64,000 nt of DNA from UBA8231 sp036011085 (GTDB lineage: Bacteria; Latescibacterota; UBA2968; UBA8231): assembly GCA_036011085.1 (NCBI GenBank), contig DASCMS010000044.1, positions 62,001 to 126,000 of the forward strand. The letters are read 5' to 3'. A program made the translations under genes and the position numbers. This document shows, in pieces, positions 60,567 to 64,000 of this stretch; the first letter of the stretch is position 1; the number at the start of each line of letters is the position of its first letter. The notes beneath the pieces are model-generated. The model ran no database searches. It saw nothing but the letters and a program-made list of their open reading frames with translations, and was not told the DNA's origin.

Positions 60567-60604
60567 AGACCGGACCGCACAACACTCATCAAGCGAGGTG
60601 CTGA

Positions 60605-61405
60605 ATGTCGTTCGCCAAATGGGCCTCCATGCTCCTGATCGTACTCTGCAACCTGGGGGTCGTGGCCGCTGCGCATACACACTCGACGTCAGCTACTGCC
60701 GATCTCAGGGATCGCATCGCCGAACAGCGAGTCGCAGAAGAGGCCGCCGTGGCACAGGCCGCTGCGCAGATCCTGGTGCGCTACGAGGAACGCTTCGCCG
60801 AGAGGAAGGCTGCGGCGCGCGCCGCGGCGCTGGCCGCTCTCCCTGGGGATCCCAAGCAGGGCAGCATGACCTTCATGGTCTGTGGCGCCTGCCACGGCCT
60901 GAAAGCAGAGGGCAAGCGGGCCTTCAATACGCCCCGCCTGTCCAGCCAGGCGCCCTGGTACCTGCGTGGCCAGCTGATGAAGTTCCGGGCTGGAGTGCGA
61001 GGCGCCCATCCCCAGGATCTGACCGGGATGCAGATGGCACCCATGGCCAAGATGCTGGCCACGGAAGAGAAGGTCGATGACGTCGTCGCCTACATCGCCA
61101 GCCTCGATCCGGGCGTGCCGGCAGATGCTGGTGAGGGAGACATCGCCGCGGGACAGGAACACTACACCATCTGCGCAACGTGCCACGGCCGTGCCGGGGA
61201 AGGTCTGGAGCAGCAGAAAGGACCGATGTTGTCGGGACAGCACGCCTGGTATCTGGTCAGGCAGCTGAAGTACTTCCGCGAGGGGCTGCGGGGGTATCAC
61301 GAGGCGGACGCCGAAGGCAAACTCATGGTACCGATGGCGCAGATGTTACAGGACGATCGGGCCATCGACGACCTTGTCGCCTACATCCATTCTCTCGGCG
61401 AGTGA
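60605..61405 (+). CDS. Diheme class I cytochrome c (c4/c553 type), candidate electron donor
   Basis: A 266-residue periplasmic protein with a signal peptide (about residues 1-22) and a charged, Ala-rich helix (about 30-80) before the heme domains. Two duplicated c-type domains follow: CGACHG with Met ligand in MQMAPMAKML, and CATCHG with Met in LMVPMAQML. Both contain the helix YLRGQLMKFRAGVRG or YLVRQLKYFREGLRG and end VDDVVAYIASL or IDDLVAYIHSL. Facing nosZ across a shared control region, it may supply electrons to NosZ or NosR. It is followed by the kinase gene after 57 bp. Confidence 0.87.
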   Translation: MSFAKWASMLLIVLCNLGVVAAAHTHSTSATADLRDRIAEQRVAEEAAVAQAAAQILVRYEERFAERKAAARAAALAALPGDPKQGSMTFMVCGACHGLKAEGKRAFNTPRLSSQAPWYLRGQLMKFRAGVRGAHPQDLTGMQMAPMAKMLATEEKVDDVVAYIASLDPGVPADAGEGDIAAGQEHYTICATCHGRAGEGLEQQKGPMLSGQHAWYLVRQLKYFREGLRGYHEADAEGKLMVPMAQMLQDDRAIDDLVAYIHSLGE

Positions 61406-61462
61406 GAATCCCCTGAGACGGGCCATTTCATCCTCCCGATAGCGGAACGGTCTGGCGTCGCT

Positions 61463-63760
61463 ATGAAGCGTAGCGTCTTCTACAGATGGCCCATCAACAT
61501 CCGCACCAAGCTCCTGGTGCTCGTCATCGGGGCCGCCTGTCTGCCTGTGCTGGCGCTGGCGAGCTTCTACTACACCTTCATGGTGGACTCCCTCCGTCAG
61601 CAGGCCGAAGGCCGTGAGTTGATGCAGGTGAACATCCTCGCCGATCGCATCCGCAGTCTCATCACATCGGCCGAACACGACCTGCTATTTCTCGCCGGGT
61701 TGCCGGCGCTGCAGCCCTTCGTGGTGTCGCCGACGATCAGTACGGACGAGAGAGGCCATCTGCACGAGACCTTCCTCGCGTTCTCCCGGACTCACTCCCA
61801 GTTCGACCAGGTACGCTACCTGGACGCCGCCGGTATGGAGGTGGTGCGCATCAATCACAATGCGGGCCGTCCGATCGTCGTCGACGAACAGCGTCTGCAG
61901 AACAAGGCCTCGCGCTACTATTTCCGCGAGACGATGCAGCTGCAGCGGGGCCAGATCTACGTCTCGCCCATCGATCTGAACATCGAATGGGGACACGTAG
62001 AAGAGCCAGCCAAGCCGATGATCCGTCTCGCCACACCGCTGTTCTCAGTTACGGGTGAGCCTCGGGGGATGGTGGTAGTCAATCTCCTCGGCGAGCAGTT
62101 CCTCGAACAGCTGGAGGGGGCGAAACTCGGCAGCGAGCGCCGTGTGGCCATCACTGATCGTGGTGGCAAGCTGCTCGCCGAGGGCTGGTCGGAGGGAGAG
62201 GAGATGCTCGCCTTTGCCTTCGACGAAGGCCGGAGGCTGCAGGACGATCTGCCAGGCGACCTGGTGAGCATGTTGCTGCAGCAACGCGCAGGAATCCTGG
62301 TCGCTCCGGACGAGGTCCTCATCGCCCACGCGACGATCACGCCAAGCACTGACCTGCCACAGCGTTTCTGGAAGGTCATCACCCGCCTTCCTCGCGCCAC
62401 TGCCATGCGTGCCGTCTCCTCCTTCTCCATCCTGTTTCTGGCCATCCTCGGAATCGTGCTGATCATCGCCGTCTTCATCGGCGCCGTGGTGGCAAGACAT
62501 TTTCTGCGCCCTATTCGGGATCTGAAGGCAGGAACGAAGGCCCTGGCCCGGGGCGAATACGACGTCAATCTGCAGATCCTGACGAATGATGAGATCGAAG
62601 AGCTGGCTGACGATTTTCTTGCCATGACCCGGCAGCTCAAGGCCAAGGACGAGAAGATTCAGGGCTACAATCATGAACTCGAGGAGACCGTGGCCCGCCG
62701 TTCGAGCGAGATCATCGAGGAGAAGCAGAAGCTCGACAGCATCGTCGAGTCGTTGGGGGCGGCCCTGGCCCTGATCGACGATCGTTTCATCATTCGCTGG
62801 CACAACCAGACACTGGCACAATGGTGCGGCGCCTCCCCGCTGGGCCGCCACTGCTGCGAGGTCTACCACCGGGGAACCGAGGCTTGTGAGGGGTGTGCCC
62901 TGCAGTCGGTATTCGAAACCGGCGCGGGGGAGAGCCGTGAGACCCAGCTGCCCGGTTTCGACGGACCGCGGGATTGTCTGGAGACAGTCCGTCCCATCTT
63001 CGACGAGGACGGCGGGATCAAGTACCTGCTCAAGCTGTCACAGGACATCACCGAGAAGAAGGAGTTGGAGCGCCAGCTGCTGCAGGCCGAACGGCTGTCC
63101 TCCCTGGGTGAATTCTCGGCGGGGATCGCCCACGAGATCGGCAATCCGTTGGGCTCGATGAAGCTGAACGCCCAGATCCTGGAGCGGCGCTTGAACGGGC
63201 AGGTCGACGAGCGCGTCGCCGTGCAGCGGATCGTTGACCAGATCGACCGCCTGGACGGGATCGTCAAGACGTTTTCGGCCTTCGCCAGACCCAAGCAAAC
63301 CCACGCCATCCGCTATCCCGCAGAGTCCCTGCTCGATGACGTCTTTGCTCTGACGGCGGTGAATCTACAACGCAACAAGGTGCGACTCTCACGGGACGTG
63401 CAACCCGGGATTCCGCAGGTATACGTGGATACCTCCCAGATCCAGCAGGTGGTGCTGAACCTGATTCTCAATGCCATACAGGCCATGCCAGAGGGTGGCA
63501 CGCTGAACGTGTTGTGCTCCTGCCAGGTACCTGAATACGTGCAACTCTCGATCGCAGATTCGGGCCCCGGTATTCCTGCCGAAGTGCAGGAGAAGATCTT
63601 CGAGCCCTTCTTCACAACCAAGTCGGATGGCACGGGCCTGGGGCTCTCCATCGCCTACAACCTGGTCAAACACAACGGTGGCAGGCTTTCGCTGGGAGCT
63701 CCAGAGGGCGGCGCCGAGTTCATCCTGGAGCTGCCCGTCGTCCGGGGATCCGGGCCATGA
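61463..63760 (+). CDS. Membrane sensor histidine kinase (dCache-HAMP-PAS-HisKA-HATPase, NtrB-like)
   Basis: A 765-residue kinase. Helix 1 is near residues 17-38 and helix 2 near 315-345, with a large periplasmic double-Cache-like sensor between them (RYLDAAGMEVVRINHN, YYFRETMQLQRGQIYVSPID). A HAMP (about 345-395), a coiled coil, and a PAS domain (430-535) follow. The PAS holds a Cys-rich loop HCCEVYHRGTEACEGC (about 463-478). The phospho-acceptor is His557 in IAHEIGNPLGSMKLNAQI, the N-box NLILNAIQAMPEGG, the G1 box DSGPGIP and FEPFFTTKSDGTGLGLSIA complete the ATPase. It overlaps the regulator gene by 4 bp. Confidence 0.92.
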   Translation: MKRSVFYRWPINIRTKLLVLVIGAACLPVLALASFYYTFMVDSLRQQAEGRELMQVNILADRIRSLITSAEHDLLFLAGLPALQPFVVSPTISTDERGHLHETFLAFSRTHSQFDQVRYLDAAGMEVVRINHNAGRPIVVDEQRLQNKASRYYFRETMQLQRGQIYVSPIDLNIEWGHVEEPAKPMIRLATPLFSVTGEPRGMVVVNLLGEQFLEQLEGAKLGSERRVAITDRGGKLLAEGWSEGEEMLAFAFDEGRRLQDDLPGDLVSMLLQQRAGILVAPDEVLIAHATITPSTDLPQRFWKVITRLPRATAMRAVSSFSILFLAILGIVLIIAVFIGAVVARHFLRPIRDLKAGTKALARGEYDVNLQILTNDEIEELADDFLAMTRQLKAKDEKIQGYNHELEETVARRSSEIIEEKQKLDSIVESLGAALALIDDRFIIRWHNQTLAQWCGASPLGRHCCEVYHRGTEACEGCALQSVFETGAGESRETQLPGFDGPRDCLETVRPIFDEDGGIKYLLKLSQDITEKKELERQLLQAERLSSLGEFSAGIAHEIGNPLGSMKLNAQILERRLNGQVDERVAVQRIVDQIDRLDGIVKTFSAFARPKQTHAIRYPAESLLDDVFALTAVNLQRNKVRLSRDVQPGIPQVYVDTSQIQQVVLNLILNAIQAMPEGGTLNVLCSCQVPEYVQLSIADSGPGIPAEVQEKIFEPFFTTKSDGTGLGLSIAYNLVKHNGGRLSLGAPEGGAEFILELPVVRGSGP

Positions 63761-64000
63761 GTTTCCGCATGTTGATCGTCGAGGACGACGAGGCCATGCG
63801 CCTGACCCTGGTGGAGTACTTCGAACAGAAGGGCTGCGAGGTGGACGCCGCCGCTGAGGGCGGGGCGGCAGTGGAAGTCCTGCAGACGAAGCTGGTGGAC
63901 ATCGTGCTGCTGGACCTGAATCTCCCCGACGGCTCCGGATTGGATTTCCTGCCCCGGATGAAGGCCCAGGACGATCAGCTGATCGTGCTCATGATGACGG
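63757..64000 (+). CDS. Response regulator, N-terminal receiver domain (runs off right edge)
   Basis: 81 codons are visible from ATG 63757, overlapping the kinase stop (ATGA). The receiver motif is present: acidic pair in MLIVEDDEAMR, phospho-Asp in IVLLDLNLPDGSG (about residue 54), and the T in LIVLMMT. The beginning resembles NtrC/AtoC-type regulators, which carry a sigma-54-interacting AAA+ domain and a HTH, but the rest lies outside the window. It is the probable partner of the upstream kinase. Confidence 0.9.
   Translation, partial: MSFRMLIVEDDEAMRLTLVEYFEQKGCEVDAAAEGGAAVEVLQTKLVDIVLLDLNLPDGSGLDFLPRMKAQDDQLIVLMMT

Larger units (their letters stand above)
60208..60604. other. nosZ / cytochrome c divergent intergenic region
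   Basis: No gene is seen in these 397 bp. It carries the nosZ ribosome-binding site, a -24/-12 promoter match on the minus strand (60297-60311), a dyad-rich block (60391-60417), a hairpin-forming CAAGGGC/GCCCTGT pair near 60453, a TATGAT box (60519-60524) of modest quality for the cytochrome gene and a GGTTCA/TGAACC inverted repeat (60550-60566). No FNR/NnrR palindrome (TTGAT-N4-ATCAA) is seen; a lone TTGAT half-site is near 60264. Confidence 0.6.

Noticed and set aside
1..64000. CRISPR arrays, tRNA, rRNA, insertion sequences, attachment sites
   Set aside because: I saw no regularly spaced repeats, no cloverleaf-like tRNA ends, no transposase or integrase motifs and no terminal inverted repeats around the accessory islet.

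Overview
The window is GC-rich, densely coded bacterial DNA with short intergenic gaps and many 4-bp start/stop overlaps (ATGA, GTGA, TTGA). No rRNA, tRNA or CRISPR array was seen. The gene mix is typical of uncultivated, polymer-degrading bacteria of the FCB/Latescibacterota type: two phytanoyl-CoA-dioxygenase-like proteins, three mandelate racemase/enolase-superfamily enzymes, a sulfatase, an Asp-box sialidase-like protein, a GH29 fucosidase, a ceramidase-like protein, an SSS symporter, a probable CHU_C/FlgD-like C-terminal domain and secreted heme proteins. This placement is inferred from gene content only.

Layout. 1-4492: a PcfJ-like gene cut by the left edge, a RapA-type helicase and a class IV aminotransferase. 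4470-31988: a catabolic region of short operons. One (6290-10723) holds an SDR, a lyase-like secreted protein, an enolase-superfamily enzyme, a heme protein and a DapA-like aldolase. The middle part holds an isocitrate-dehydrogenase-like enzyme, sulfatase, sialidase-like protein, serine/threonine dehydratase plus symporter, ceramidase-like protein, Cfa plus an enolase-superfamily enzyme, RsmE plus an RlmG-like methyltransferase, and a GH29-methyltransferase-unknown operon. The last (26799-31988) holds a PhyH dioxygenase, heme lipoprotein, enolase-superfamily enzyme, SMP-30 lactonase and gamma-glutamyltransferase-like protein. 32086-41863: a nuoABCDHIJKLMN operon without the NADH-oxidising module nuoEFG. 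42032-44496: an accessory islet with two truncated genes joined at a scar, a Doc-type toxin-antitoxin pair and a DUF4143 ATPase. 44512-51741: MFS transporter, a repeat protein, an amber-interrupted SGNH hydrolase, a CBM9-like protein, a large discoidin-like secreted protein and a beta-barrel protein. 51795-60207 (minus strand): nosZ-nosR-nosD-nosF-nosY-nosL followed by a PhyH dioxygenase. 60605-64000 (plus strand, divergent): a diheme cytochrome c, an NtrB-like sensor kinase and a response regulator cut by the right edge.

How the parts work together. The catabolic operons look built to release sugars or sugar acids (sulfatase, fucosidase, sialidase-like, lyase-like) and to dehydrate, lactonise and cleave them. 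The electrons can enter the 11-subunit complex I. The nos cluster encodes a full N2O-reduction system as an alternative electron sink: reductase, NosR flavin/Fe-S protein, NosDFY copper-sulfur maturation, NosL copper chaperone and a candidate cytochrome donor. The nosZ-cytochrome intergenic region carries a -24/-12 (sigma-54) promoter match reading into nosZ and a dyad-rich block about 80-105 bp upstream of it. With the NtrB-like kinase/regulator pair next door, this suggests enhancer-dependent, two-component control of N2O respiration. That is the most interesting system in the window.
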